Part shown: positions 43,488 through 51,894 of the stretch, piece after piece
How positions within the stretch are numbered: position 1 is the stretch's first letter
Layout: every line of letters starts with the position of its first letter
Assembly (NCBI GenBank): GCA_049322355.1
Contig: JBMORG010000010.1
Coordinates: 434,001 to 498,000, forward strand
Length of the DNA: 64,000 bases
Direction of reading: 5' to 3'
Source of the DNA: 0-14-0-80-60-11 sp049322355
Lineage (GTDB): Bacteria > Desulfobacterota > Desulfobaccia > Desulfobaccales > 0-14-0-80-60-11
Program-made: the position numbers and the translations under genes
Notes under the pieces: generated by a model
The model's input: the letters and a program-made list of their open reading frames with translations, nothing else
Database searches by the model: none
What the model was told of the DNA's origin: nothing

Positions 43488-43868
43488 GTGAAACATCGAT
43501 CCCCTACTGGACGCCCCCATCGGGTGGCGGAACTGCTCCGGGAGCGGCTGGCGCTGATTCTGCTACATAAGTGCGCCGATCCCCGCCTGAAGGAGCTCAC
43601 CCTCACCGAGGTGGAGATGAGCCCGGATTTAAAACAGGCCCGGGTGTTTTACGTGGTGCGGGAAAAAGTGGACGCCACGCAGGTGCAGATGGCGCTGGAT
43701 AAGGCGTTGGGCTTCATCAAACAGGAAGTGGCCAAAGAAAACCTTTTCCGGTTGATGCCGGAATTCTTCTTTCAACCGGACACGGGACTGGATCGGGCGG
43801 CCCAGTTGGAGAAGTTGTTTGAGGCGGCAAAGAGTCAGCAGAAATCAGACGGTCCGGAAGAGGATTGA
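43488..43868 (+). CDS. rbfA: Ribosome-binding factor A
   Basis: 126-aa RbfA that helps 16S rRNA maturation and cold adaptation. GTG start at 43488, 5 bp after DUF503. The KH-like fold is seen in RVAELLRERLALILLHKCADPRLKELTLTEVEMSPDLKQARVFYVV, with LxxxxxPRLxxLTxTxVxxSPDLxxAxVxY as the family pattern. The C-terminus (MALDKALGFIKQEVAKENLFRLMPEFFFQPDTGLDRAAQLEKLFEAA) agrees with RbfA. Next comes a 250-bp repeat-rich spacer before truB. Confidence 0.9.
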   Translation: MKHRSPTGRPHRVAELLRERLALILLHKCADPRLKELTLTEVEMSPDLKQARVFYVVREKVDATQVQMALDKALGFIKQEVAKENLFRLMPEFFFQPDTGLDRAAQLEKLFEAAKSQQKSDGPEED

Positions 43869-43962
43869 AGGGTTGATAAAGCAATTTAGGGCACGCATGC
43901 CTGCCAAAGGGTAGGCGATGCCTCCAAAATATCGGGACTAAGCGCGGCAAGAGCCAATCTTT

Positions 43963-44043
43963 TTCCTCCCCCTTGATGGGGGAGGGTAGGGAGGGGGTGA
44001 AAAAATCCCCCTCCCCTTTATCCCCTCCCACCAGGGGAGAGGA
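43963..44043. repeat. GC/AG-rich palindromic repeat, family A
   Basis: A mirror-like block TTCCTCCCCCTTGATGGGGG through CCCTCCCACCAGGGGAGAGGAA, with GGGGGTGAAAAAATCCCCC in the middle. Half of it recurs inverted at 52494-52604, so this is a dispersed element. Confidence 0.6.
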
Positions 44044-44047
44044 AGAT

Positions 44048-44110
44048 ATGTAGGGCGGGCACTGCCCGCCATAATAGCAAAAAGGAAAAAAAGGCGGGCG
44101 GTGCCCACCT
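44048..44110. repeat. Palindromic repeat, family B
   Basis: ATGTAGGGCGGGCACTGCCC at the left and GGCGGGCGGTGCCCACC at the right flank an AT-rich core. The second copy is at 60337-60404. Confidence 0.6.
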
Positions 44111-44119
44111 ATATGAAAC

Positions 44120-45016
44120 ATGATCTCCGGCATCCTTCTCATCGACAAACCTGCGGGTGTGACCTCCTTCGAGGTGGTGCGCCGGACCCGACGGGCGTTG
44201 GGGATTAGAAAGATCGGGCACCTGGGCACCCTTGACCCCATGGCCACGGGACTTTTGCCTCTGTGCCTCAAGGAGGCCACCAAGCTGACGCCCTACCTGA
44301 TGCCCGAACCCAAGACCTACCGGGCGCAAGTAAGGTTGGGCATTACCACCGACACCCAGGACGCCACCGGTGAAGTGGTGGCCCGGTGCGAGGCGATGCC
44401 CACACCGGAGCAGATTTTCCAGGCCGCGGCCCGGTTTGTGGGAGAGGTGACTCAGGTGCCACCTCGTTACTCCGCATTGCGCTACCAGGGGCAGCGGGCC
44501 TACCGTCTGGCCCGCCGGGGAGAGAAGGTGGAATTGGCGCCCCGGAGGGTGACGATTTACGATTTGACCGTGGAAGAAACGGTTATCCCGGAGTTCACTA
44601 TAACGGTGCGCTGTTCCCAGGGCACCTATATCCGCACCCTGGCCCAGGACTTGGGCGAGGCCTTGGGGTGCGGGGCGCATCTTTCCGCCCTGCGCCGTCT
44701 GGCGGTGGGGCCGCTCCGGGTAGAAGACGCCCTGCCCCTGGCTGGTATGGAAAAGCTTAGTCGGGAAGAGGTATGGAGCCGGGTTCTGCCGCTTACCGCC
44801 TGCCTGCCGGGGATGCGCCCCATTGAGGTGAGCGAGAACGCAGCACGGCAGTTGCGCCAGGGCCGGCCCCTGGTGCATGAAACCACGGATTTTTATGACG
44901 GAGAGCAGGTGCGGGTCATGACGGACACCGAACTGGTGGCCGTGGCTCAGGTTCGGAACCTATCACCCCAGGCGGTGCTGGCGCCGGTAAGGGTGTTTTG
45001 TAGCCGCAGGCTTTAG
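44120..45016 (+). CDS. truB: tRNA pseudouridine(55) synthase
   Basis: 298-aa enzyme that makes pseudouridine at position 55 of tRNAs. The catalytic motif GHLGTLDPMATGLLPLC (Asp near residue 37-38) is present, along with TKLTPYLMPEPKTYRAQVRLGITTDTQDATGEV and YSALRYQGQRAYRLARRGEKVELAPRRVTIYDL. Near residue 173 is RCSQGTYIRTLAQDLGEALGCGAHLSALRR. The C-terminal PUA-like part is short. ATG 44120 is the first in frame. The stop TAG lies inside a family C palindrome (45004-45042). A nanoRNase/PAP phosphatase gene that often sits between rbfA and truB is absent. Confidence 0.94.
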   Translation: MISGILLIDKPAGVTSFEVVRRTRRALGIRKIGHLGTLDPMATGLLPLCLKEATKLTPYLMPEPKTYRAQVRLGITTDTQDATGEVVARCEAMPTPEQIFQAAARFVGEVTQVPPRYSALRYQGQRAYRLARRGEKVELAPRRVTIYDLTVEETVIPEFTITVRCSQGTYIRTLAQDLGEALGCGAHLSALRRLAVGPLRVEDALPLAGMEKLSREEVWSRVLPLTACLPGMRPIEVSENAARQLRQGRPLVHETTDFYDGEQVRVMTDTELVAVAQVRNLSPQAVLAPVRVFCSRRL

Positions 45017-45042
45017 CCTGTGCCACCGCCGCCTGTGCCACC
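45004..45042. repeat. Palindromic repeat, family C, containing truB stop
   Basis: CCGCAGGCTTTAGCCTGTG is palindromic around TTTA and carries the truB stop. The half CCGCCTGTGCCACC follows. Related copies at 49316-49393. Confidence 0.5.
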
Positions 45043-45140
45043 TTTTAAAGAGTCAAATAATGCGGTCCCCATTGCTTATGCCATTGAGTCTTGGCTGATG
45101 GCTGAAAGCTGTAAGCCGACCGCTATAAAAGGAGGAAGAC

Positions 45141-45410
45141 GTGGCTTTAGATACGGAACAGAAACAGGAGATCATCGATCGCTACCGGCTGCATGACGCC
45201 GACACCGGTTCACCGGAAGTGCAGGTGGCCATTTTGAGCGAGCGCATCAGTTACTTGACGGATCATTTCAAGGTTCACGCCAAGGACCACCATTCCCGTC
45301 GGGGATTGATCAAACTGGTAGGTCAGCGTCGGCGCCTCCTGAATTATCTGAAGGACAAAGACATCGAACGTTACCGGGCCTTGATCGAGCAACTTGGTCT
45401 GAGAAAGTAG
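45141..45410 (+). CDS. rpsO: 30S ribosomal protein S15
   Basis: 89-aa S15, a primary 16S rRNA binding protein. GTG start at 45141 follows GGAGG (45131-45135) by 5 bases. The family pattern is complete: IIDRYRLHDADTGSPEVQVAILSERISYLTDHFKVHAKDHHSRRGLIKLVGQRRRLLNYLKDKDIERYRALIEQLGLRK. It is 18 bases ahead of pnp, the usual pairing. Confidence 0.97.
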   Translation: MALDTEQKQEIIDRYRLHDADTGSPEVQVAILSERISYLTDHFKVHAKDHHSRRGLIKLVGQRRRLLNYLKDKDIERYRALIEQLGLRK

Positions 45411-45428
45411 GAGGCTCATCGGAATCAT

Positions 45429-47570
45429 ATGCCAAAAACATACTCAGTAGAAATCGGGGGTCGCGACCTCCGTTTCGAAACGGGCCGGTTGGCCCAACAG
45501 GCCAGCGGCTCTGTGCTGGTGCGCTATGGGGAGAGTGCGGTGCTGGTGACCGCAGTCATGTCCGACTTCCCCAGAGAAGGTATCGATTTTTTACCGCTGA
45601 CGGTGGATTACCTGGAAAAGGCTTACGCCGCCGGGCGGGTGCCCGGGGGGTTTTTCCGGAGGGAGATCGGTCGCCCCTCGGAAAAGGAGACTCTGACCTC
45701 CCGGCTTATTGATCGCCCTTTAAGGCCTTTGTTCCCCAAAGGCACGGTCAACGAAATTCAAATTATCGCTACGGTGCTTTCCGGCGACATGGAAAATGAC
45801 CCGGATATCGTCGCCTTAAACGGCGCCGCCGCGGCCTTGGAAATTTCCGACATCCCCTTTAACGGCCCGGTGGCCGCGGTGCGGGTGGGAAAAATCGGCG
45901 GCCAGCTGGTAATCAATCCCACTAATTCCCAACTTAAGGAGAGCACCCTGAACCTTATCGTGGCCGGGGCGCCCCAGGGTCTGGTGATGGTGGAAGCCGG
46001 CGCCCAGATGATCCAAGAAGAAGAAGTGCTGGAAGCCCTGTTTTTCGCCCAGGAGCAACTGCAACCCATCCTGGAAACCATCAAAGGCATGGGCCGGGAG
46101 ATTGGCCAACCTAAACGCCCCATCACTGAGCCGCCGGATTACTCGGAGTTGCGCCAGAAAATTGAGGCCATAGCCCGGGAAAAGATTTTGGCGGCAGTGG
46201 CTATCTCTGAGAAGCAGGCCCGATATCGTGCCTTGGACCAGGCCCGGGATGATGTGCTGGCGGAACTGGGAACGGAAGTGGAGGGCCAGGAAAAAGTCGC
46301 AGCTAACCTTTTCAGTGAGATTAAGAAAAAGCTGGTGCGGGACCTGGTCCTCACTGAACAGCGCCGCATCGACGGCCGCGGCTATACCGACGTTCGCCCC
46401 ATCAGCGGCGAAGTCGGCCTGTTGAGCCGCACTCATGGTTCCGCGGTTTTTACCCGGGGAGAAACCCAGGCCCTGGCCGTGGCCACTTTAGGCACGCCTT
46501 CGGACGAGCAAAAAATCGAAACCCTGGTGGGGGAGACCTTCAAGTCTTTTATGCTGCATTACAATTTCCCCCCTTATTCTGTGGGTGAGACTCGCATGCT
46601 TCGGGGTCCGGGGCGCCGGGAAATCGGCCATGGAGCTCTGGCGGAACGGTCCATTTCACCAGTGTTGCCGTCGGCAGAAGAATTCCCTTACACCATCCGC
46701 ATCGTCTCCGAAATTCTGGCTTCCAACGGTTCCTCGTCGATGGCGACGGTCTGTGGGGCTTCCATGGCCCTGATGGATGCCGGGGTTCCGGTAAAGGCTG
46801 CGGTGGCCGGGGTGGCCATGGGGCTTATCAAGGACGAAGACCGGGTGGCGGTGTTGTCTGATATCCTGGGGGATGAGGACGCCCTGGGGGACATGGACTT
46901 CAAGGTGGCCGGCACTCGCCAGGGTATCACCGGTCTGCAGATGGATATCAAGATGACGGGACTGACCAAGGAGATCATGTCCCAGGCCTTGACCCAGGCC
47001 CGAGACGCCCGGCTGCACATCCTGGGAAAAATGCAAGACATCATTGCCGAACCTTCACCGACGCTGAAGGAACACGCCCCCAAGATCATCGTGATCACCG
47101 TCAACCCCGACAAGATTCGGGAGGTGATCGGACCCGGGGGCAAAATGGTGAAGCAGATTGTGGCAGCCACCGGAGTAAAAATTGACATCGAGGACGACGG
47201 CCGGATCCACATCTCTTCCCCGGACCAAAAGGCGGCTGACGAAGCCATCCGCATGATCAAAGAGATCACCGCGGAGGCGGAAATCGGCGCCATCTATACG
47301 GGCAAGGTGAAGAAGATTATGGATTTCGGGGCGTTTGTGGAAATCCTGCCGGGCACTGACGGCCTGGTGCACATTTCGGAATTGGCCCACCGCCGGGTGA
47401 AAACCGTGGACGAGATCCTCAAGGAAGGGGACGAAGTGACAGTTAAAGTCCTGGATGTTGATCGGCAGGGGAAGATTCGCTTGTCCAGGAAAGCCCTGCT
47501 CCCCCAGGAAGGTCCGCCCCAAGAACCCGAGAGAAAACGCGACCGTGTACCGAAAAAGCGTCCTGAGTAA
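45429..47570 (+). CDS. pnp: Polyribonucleotide nucleotidyltransferase (PNPase)
   Basis: 713-aa phosphorolytic 3'-5' exoribonuclease. Two RNase PH-like domains flank a helical domain (VGGRDLRFETGRLAQQASGSVLVRYGESAVLVTAVMS at the N-terminus; RGETQALAVATLGTPSDEQKIETLVGE and HYNFPPYSVGETRMLRGPGRREIGHGALAERSI in the second). KH (RDKIREVIGPGGKMVKQIVAATGVKIDIEDDGRI) and S1 (GAIYTGKVKKIMDFGAFVEILPGTDGLVHISELA) domains close the C-terminus. The length is typical. Its 3' end overlaps the GTG start of the M16 peptidase gene by 26 bases. Confidence 0.97.
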   Translation: MPKTYSVEIGGRDLRFETGRLAQQASGSVLVRYGESAVLVTAVMSDFPREGIDFLPLTVDYLEKAYAAGRVPGGFFRREIGRPSEKETLTSRLIDRPLRPLFPKGTVNEIQIIATVLSGDMENDPDIVALNGAAAALEISDIPFNGPVAAVRVGKIGGQLVINPTNSQLKESTLNLIVAGAPQGLVMVEAGAQMIQEEEVLEALFFAQEQLQPILETIKGMGREIGQPKRPITEPPDYSELRQKIEAIAREKILAAVAISEKQARYRALDQARDDVLAELGTEVEGQEKVAANLFSEIKKKLVRDLVLTEQRRIDGRGYTDVRPISGEVGLLSRTHGSAVFTRGETQALAVATLGTPSDEQKIETLVGETFKSFMLHYNFPPYSVGETRMLRGPGRREIGHGALAERSISPVLPSAEEFPYTIRIVSEILASNGSSSMATVCGASMALMDAGVPVKAAVAGVAMGLIKDEDRVAVLSDILGDEDALGDMDFKVAGTRQGITGLQMDIKMTGLTKEIMSQALTQARDARLHILGKMQDIIAEPSPTLKEHAPKIIVITVNPDKIREVIGPGGKMVKQIVAATGVKIDIEDDGRIHISSPDQKAADEAIRMIKEITAEAEIGAIYTGKVKKIMDFGAFVEILPGTDGLVHISELAHRRVKTVDEILKEGDEVTVKVLDVDRQGKIRLSRKALLPQEGPPQEPERKRDRVPKKRPE

Positions 47571-48792
47571 TGGACTCCGCATTGTTACTGAAGAAGTTCC
47601 TCACTTCCACTCGGTGGCGGTGGGGGTGTGGCTTAGCGTGGGTTCCCGGGATGAGACCGAGGAAGAGAGTGGCCTCAGCCATTTCCTCGAACACATGGTC
47701 TTTAAGGGCACCCCTAGACGCACTGTCCTGGATATTGCCCGGGAAATCGACCACTTAGGTGGGCAGTGCAACGCCTTCACCACCAAGGAGCAAACCTGCT
47801 TCCATGGCCGGGTCCTGGGGGAGAACCTGCCCCGGCTAGTGGACCTGCTGGGCGATCTGGTGCTCCGGGCTCAACTGGCGGCCCCGGACCTGGAGCGGGA
47901 ACGTCAGGTCATTCTGGAGGAGATCTATGCCCAGGATGACTCCCCGGAAGAATTGGTGCACGTACACTTTGCCCAGAACTTTTGGGGGGACAACGCCTTC
48001 GGGCGGCCCATCCTGGGGGCCGCAGAGCACATCTCCCGAGTCAAGCGGGAGGACTTGCTGGCTTACCGCGCCCAGGTCTATCGCCCAGCGAGTACGGTGG
48101 TGGCGGCTGCCGGAAAAATCCGCCACGAGGAATTAGTTGACCTGGTGGGGGCAGGTTTTCAGGATTTTTCCAATGGCACCCCGGCCCGGCCTCGGGTCCC
48201 TTTCAGCACTCATCCCGGGACCTATAGCCTCTTTCGGGAACTTGAGCAAGTCAACCTGGTGTTGGGAGTCCCGGGCGTGGCCGCAGGCGACCCCATGCGT
48301 TATGCGGCCACCATGCTGCAGTTGATCCTGGGGGGCAACATGAGTTCCCGTCTCTTCCAGGTGATTAGGGAGCAACTGGGGTTGGCCTATGCCATCCAGT
48401 CATACATACAGTTTTTCAGTGATGCCGGTCTGTTGGGCATCGTCGCGGGAGTGAGTCCTGGCAACCTGGAAGCCATTCTGGCAGCCATACGCGGGGAACT
48501 GAAAAAACTGCAAGCCGAGGCGGTCTCAGGGGGGGAACTGACTGCGGCTCAAGAGCATCTCCGGAGTTCCATCATGCTTTCGGCCGAGGACTGTGAGCAC
48601 CTCATGCTGCGTCTGGCCAAAAATGAGATCAACTTCGGCCGTTATATCCCCCTGGAGGATATTATTGCGGGCATGATGAAGGTCACCGCGGCGGAGATCC
48701 TGGAAGCAGCCCGGGACTTGCTGAGGCCCGAGGCGTGGGGGCTGGCTCTACTGGGGCCGGTGGCTGACCCGGATAAATATGGTCTGGCTTAA
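47545..48792 (+). CDS. M16-family zinc peptidase
   Basis: 415-aa processing-peptidase-like protein with inverted zinc motif HFLEH (residues about 52-56, in SGLSHFLEHMVFKGT) and the downstream Glu in the third ligand position (ERQVILEEI region near residue 129). It has LSNGLRIVTEEVPHFHSVAVGVWLSVGSRDE at the start and NLVLGVPGVAAGDPMRYAATMLQLILGGNMSSRLFQVIREQLGLAYAIQSY in the second half, the R/Y motif of the family. GTG 47545 is chosen because VYRKSVLSNGLRI is the family start; upstream codons would lie deep in pnp. Confidence 0.85.
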   Translation: MYRKSVLSNGLRIVTEEVPHFHSVAVGVWLSVGSRDETEEESGLSHFLEHMVFKGTPRRTVLDIAREIDHLGGQCNAFTTKEQTCFHGRVLGENLPRLVDLLGDLVLRAQLAAPDLERERQVILEEIYAQDDSPEELVHVHFAQNFWGDNAFGRPILGAAEHISRVKREDLLAYRAQVYRPASTVVAAAGKIRHEELVDLVGAGFQDFSNGTPARPRVPFSTHPGTYSLFRELEQVNLVLGVPGVAAGDPMRYAATMLQLILGGNMSSRLFQVIREQLGLAYAIQSYIQFFSDAGLLGIVAGVSPGNLEAILAAIRGELKKLQAEAVSGGELTAAQEHLRSSIMLSAEDCEHLMLRLAKNEINFGRYIPLEDIIAGMMKVTAAEILEAARDLLRPEAWGLALLGPVADPDKYGLA

Positions 48793-48856
48793 GTAGCGGT
48801 CAGCGCAAATAACATTGCTTTGCAGCAACAATTTTTGACCAGCGATAAAAATCAAC

Positions 48857-48874
48857 CGGGGCCCGAAGGCCCCG
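48857..48874 (+). terminator. Stable hairpin after the M16 gene, possible terminator
   Basis: CGGGGCC (48857-48863), loop CGAA, GGCCCCG (48868-48874), a strong 7-bp GC stem with a tetraloop. No clear T run follows, so termination is uncertain. Confidence 0.4.
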
Positions 48875-48954
48875 TGCTATCTAAGAATCATTTTGACTGA
48901 TCGACCAATGCAGGCATTTCACCCCCGGGTCTCAGAAGTTAGCTGGGCTTCCGC

Positions 48955-49182
48955 CTAAAAATCCTCCCCGTCTTCCAGGATGGCCTTGTTGATGAACTTA
49001 TAGAGGCTGCCGATCCATTCCAGTTCGTTTTCCAACTCCGAATTGGCGAAAATCCATTCGCCCTCCCGGTCTTTGGCGATAATGACGATTTCTTCGATGT
49101 CATCCAGATCCTGATAGAACTTCTCCACTACTTCCTTGACAGACCGTTGGGCCCGGGCAAAAGGAATAATGTTTTTTTTCAT
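48955..49182 (-). CDS. Unknown small protein, 75 aa
   Basis: 75-aa product starting at ATG 49182 (MKKNIIPFARAQRSVKEVVEKFYQDL). A longer frame from 49212 adds 10 residues. It has a basic N-terminus and a mixed acidic C-terminal half (DDIEEIVIIAKDREGEWIFANSELENELEWIGSLYKFINKAI). I do not recognise it. The pattern VIIAKDREGEWIFANSE is reminiscent of a small sensor or regulatory fold. It stands alone between the pnp cluster and the DUF3108 genes. Confidence 0.5.
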   Translation of the reverse strand: MKKNIIPFARAQRSVKEVVEKFYQDLDDIEEIVIIAKDREGEWIFANSELENELEWIGSLYKFINKAILEDGEDF

Positions 49183-49315
49183 GTGTATGTGGCGGGTAAA
49201 GGCGCCCGTCACCCTCCCCTGGCGGTTATTTCCTTCGCATGAAGGATAATATGTCCCTTCTTTTAATTCTTTATTTTATGGCACAAAAAATCAATGATAA
49301 TTTTGGCCAGCTTTG

Positions 49316-49393
49316 GTAGCACAGGCTTTCTAGCCTGTGTGGTAACTAATCTCACTTATGATTTTTCACAGGCTGGAAGCCTGTGCCACTAAT
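49316..49393. repeat. Palindromic repeats, family C (two half-copies)
   Basis: GCACAGGCTTTCTAGCCTGTG at 49319-49339 and CACAGGCTGGAAGCCTGTGCC near 49367-49387. The 3' end and stop of the neighbouring DUF3108 gene lie in it. Similar to 45004-45042. Confidence 0.65.
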
Positions 49394-50293
49394 CAGTCCG
49401 CTAGCCGGGAACCCCGGTAATCCCGCGGGCATAATTACACTTTCCGGCAACAAGGCCCCTTTAATGGTGATACCAAAGACCGTGGACCAGGCCCGCCGGG
49501 GGAGACGCTGGGCATCGATAGAGGCGAACACCACCCCCCGGGTATCTTCGAAGACCGAGTTGACTAAAGAGACCATGGCTTGGCGGCCGTCCTCGATCTC
49601 GGTCCCCAGGCGCACCTCCATGGCTTCGGGCCGGGGATAGGGGATGCCCTGAATAATGCTGGTCTCGCCCTCCTTGATGGGACCCAGGATCTTTAAGCGG
49701 CAATTATAGAAGGCACTCAGGGGATCATAAAATTGCTCAGACAAAGGGGTCTCCCATTTCTTCTCCAGCCCCTTGCCTTCCTGGCGCTGCCACATTTCTA
49801 ACCGTTCCTGATCATAATTGAAGCGGTATTCTTTAAAATTATGCTTCCCGTGACGCCATGATTCTTCCTGGTAAATCAGGGGCACCAGGCGTCCATCCCG
49901 CCAAACCATCTCGGTTTGGAGGCGCTCCCGGTGATTGCCGGTGATGAGCTTGATGAACCCCTGGGTCTGTCCAAAAGCCTCTGCCAACAGGCGGCCTTGC
50001 CCCTGATTCTTTAAGGTGACCCGGACCCGGGCGGCATCCGGCCATGCCAATACCGCCATCTGGTAGTGCAAATCTTCAAGTGTATCTGGGGCGGCTTTAG
50101 CCGCGGTCCCCGGCAGTAAGAGCAGGAGCAGGGTAAGCATCACCAGGCAGGGGAGGGCGCGCCAGACCTTTGGCCAGCGCCCGACTAGTGGTGAGTGCCT
50201 AAAATGAAAAGATAAGCTATCAGCCAATTTTTTAAAATTCCCAAAATTAAGTCCCCCTTTCCTAAAGGGGGATTGAAAGGCAATACTGTTCAC
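49352..50293 (-). CDS. DUF3108 family protein 1
   Basis: 313-aa exported protein by prediction. The hydrophobic segment LPCLVMLTLLLLLLPGTAAKAAP could be a signal peptide, but the first 22 residues come from a repeat (50251-50276), so the true start is uncertain. DUF3108 motifs are visible: RYQMAVLAWPDAARVRVTLKNQGQGRLLAEAFG-like strands, then TEMVWRDGRLVPLIYQEESWRHGKHNFKEYRFNY and PLSEQFYDPLSAFYNCRLKILG. The tail GTGFQPVKNHK is coded by a family C palindrome. The family is beta-rich and periplasmic, of unknown role. A paralogue lies at 50551-51342. Confidence 0.7.
   Translation of the reverse strand: MNSIAFQSPFRKGGLNFGNFKKLADSLSFHFRHSPLVGRWPKVWRALPCLVMLTLLLLLLPGTAAKAAPDTLEDLHYQMAVLAWPDAARVRVTLKNQGQGRLLAEAFGQTQGFIKLITGNHRERLQTEMVWRDGRLVPLIYQEESWRHGKHNFKEYRFNYDQERLEMWQRQEGKGLEKKWETPLSEQFYDPLSAFYNCRLKILGPIKEGETSIIQGIPYPRPEAMEVRLGTEIEDGRQAMVSLVNSVFEDTRGVVFASIDAQRLPRRAWSTVFGITIKGALLPESVIMPAGLPGFPASGLISGTGFQPVKNHK
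50251..50276. repeat. Short palindromic repeat, family D
   Basis: GTCCCCCTTTCCTAAAGGGGG with an inverted partner near. A similar unit, longer, is at 50458-50498. Confidence 0.45.
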
Positions 50294-50318
50294 TTAAGCA
50301 CAAGGAGAACCAGGGGTT

Positions 50319-50391
50319 TGTCATTCAGAGGGAGCCAAGGGCGACCGAAAAATCTCAAAAGACGAGATGCTTCGCTGCGCTCAGCATGACA
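50319..50391. repeat. Inverted-end repeat unit (possible MITE-like)
   Basis: Ends TGTCATTC and GCATGACA are inverted; the inside contains AGGGAGCC..GCGACCGA and GACGAGATGCTTCGCTGCGC, a sequence type I associate with dispersed repeats in other genomes. No coding capacity. Confidence 0.5.
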
Positions 50392-50457
50392 GAAAAAGAT
50401 ACAAGGGCAAGCACTGCCTATCAATTCCTTGAGATACCTCTCAGGTGAACCGTATTG

Positions 50458-50498
50458 GATTAATCCCCCCTGCCCCCTTTGGGAAGGGGGGATAATAT
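50458..50498. repeat. Palindromic repeat, family D
   Basis: ATTAATCCCCCCTGCCCCC pairs with GGGAAGGGGGGATAAT; similar to 50251-50276. Confidence 0.5.
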
Positions 50499-50550
50499 TG
50501 GCGTTTTTTTGGTCATTTTCCGTAAACAGCCTGGTTTATGAAACGTTTCA

Positions 50551-51342
50551 TTAACGCGCTCCTAAAACAGGGGACGCAGCCGGAGACGGGGACGGCAGCC
50601 AGTTCTCCCGGATTTCGCCGGGATTCAGCAACCGCCCCGCCAGCTTGCCGAAGAGGGTTACCCGGGTCCAGGCCAGGGTAGGTACTCCCTGGTGGTTGAG
50701 AAAGATGAAATAGTGGTCCTCGGTGGTGGAGTCCGGAGGACGGAAGTTCAACATCACCTTGAGGCCCTGGCTGGTTTTATCGGCAATGCGAAAGATCATC
50801 TCCTGGGGTTTGGAGGACAGAACCGCCACCCGCAGGCTGGACCCCCCCTGCAAAGTCCCCAAGGTCCCTATCCGGACATTGTAAAACAGGGACAGGAGAT
50901 CGTACACCGGTTCGGTCAGGGGCGTTTCCCATTTCCTGACTTTGTCGTCACCGCCGGTCTGTTGCCAAAGCGTCAGGCGGTTATTTTCGTAGTCGAAGCG
51001 GTACTCTTTGGTGACGTGCCGTCCTTTGTCTATAAACTTTTCCTGATAAACCAAAGGCTTAAGACGTCCATCCCGGTAGATCATTTCAGTTTGGTAACGC
51101 TCAGGCAGCCAGCGGCTGAGCAACTTCCACATCCCCTGGGCCGCGCCGGAAAATTCGGCCAGATAACGACCCGGTTCCAGCTCCTTCAGCACCAGGTGAA
51201 CCCTGGCCACATCATCCCAGGGACCCAGGCTCACCTGGTAGCGTAACTCTTCCCTGGTGTCCGACCCGTTCGCGGCTACAGCCGGCCCCGGCATCAGGAG
51301 GATTTGAACAAAAATCAGAAAAACCAGCATGCGGGCTGACAT
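50551..51342 (-). CDS. DUF3108 family protein 2
   Basis: 263-aa secreted protein. Start ATG 51342 overlaps the stop of the J-domain gene as ATGA and gives a classic signal peptide (MSARMLVFLIFVQILLMPGPAVA). DUF3108 features: ELRYQVSLGPWDDVARVHLVLKELEPGRYLAEFSGAAQGMWKLLSRWLPERYQTEMIYRDGRLKPLVYQEKF and PLTEPVYDLLSLFYNVRIGTLG. The pattern TEMIYRDGRLKPLVYQE shared with the other DUF3108 protein supports paralogy. Envelope-located, function unknown. Confidence 0.75.
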   Translation of the reverse strand: MSARMLVFLIFVQILLMPGPAVAANGSDTREELRYQVSLGPWDDVARVHLVLKELEPGRYLAEFSGAAQGMWKLLSRWLPERYQTEMIYRDGRLKPLVYQEKFIDKGRHVTKEYRFDYENNRLTLWQQTGGDDKVRKWETPLTEPVYDLLSLFYNVRIGTLGTLQGGSSLRVAVLSSKPQEMIFRIADKTSQGLKVMLNFRPPDSTTEDHYFIFLNHQGVPTLAWTRVTLFGKLAGRLLNPGEIRENWLPSPSPAASPVLGAR

Positions 51343-51659
51343 CAATCGTTGCCGTCGCCTTGATCTTTCGGGGGCGGTGGCCCCCACACCCCGGTGTAGA
51401 ACCTGTCGGCCCACCATTTCTGTAGGTCTTCGGGGCTGGCTTCTTCCACCAGGTCGTAGCGATAAGTTTCTATGAATTGGACAATCCGCTGGTAGGCCGC
51501 GTTAATTTGTTGCATTCGAGAGCGGTAGAGGGCTTCTTCTCCCGGGGCGGCGCGGTCAGGATGCCAGAGGCGGGCGGCCCGGCGATAGGCCGCTTTGATC
51601 TCCTTTCGAGTGGCTTTGAGATCCAAATTTAAGACCTTTCGGGCTTCTTCCAGGGGCAT
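51342..51659 (-). CDS. J-domain protein
   Basis: 105-aa protein with a DnaJ-type domain: EEARKVLNLDLKATRKEIKAAYRRAARLWHPDRAAPGEE, where HPD (residues 36-38) is the Hsp70-stimulating motif. Start chosen at 51659; a longer frame opens with TTG at 51746 (+29 residues). The stop overlaps the ATG of the DUF3108 gene, so the two are coupled. A cytoplasmic co-chaperone linked with envelope protein synthesis is possible. Confidence 0.75.
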   Translation of the reverse strand: MPLEEARKVLNLDLKATRKEIKAAYRRAARLWHPDRAAPGEEALYRSRMQQINAAYQRIVQFIETYRYDLVEEASPEDLQKWWADRFYTGVWGPPPPKDQGDGND

Positions 51660-51894
51660 GGTTTGGCCGGGTTTGGCTGGGTGCAAGGGAAAATCCTTAT
51701 GAAGATTAATGAGTGTTATTATATCTCCGATTCCCCTGGCAGCCAAGAAAGGATCACTGCAGGGCCAGCTAATCTTGTCTTATTTAAGAAATAATGGTAA
51801 TAATTATACTTTATAATTTGCTTACCAAGAATTAAATCGGCGCGTTGCCAGTGCGATGTTGCTGGGTACGGAACAAGGGGAAAGTGAAAATTCC

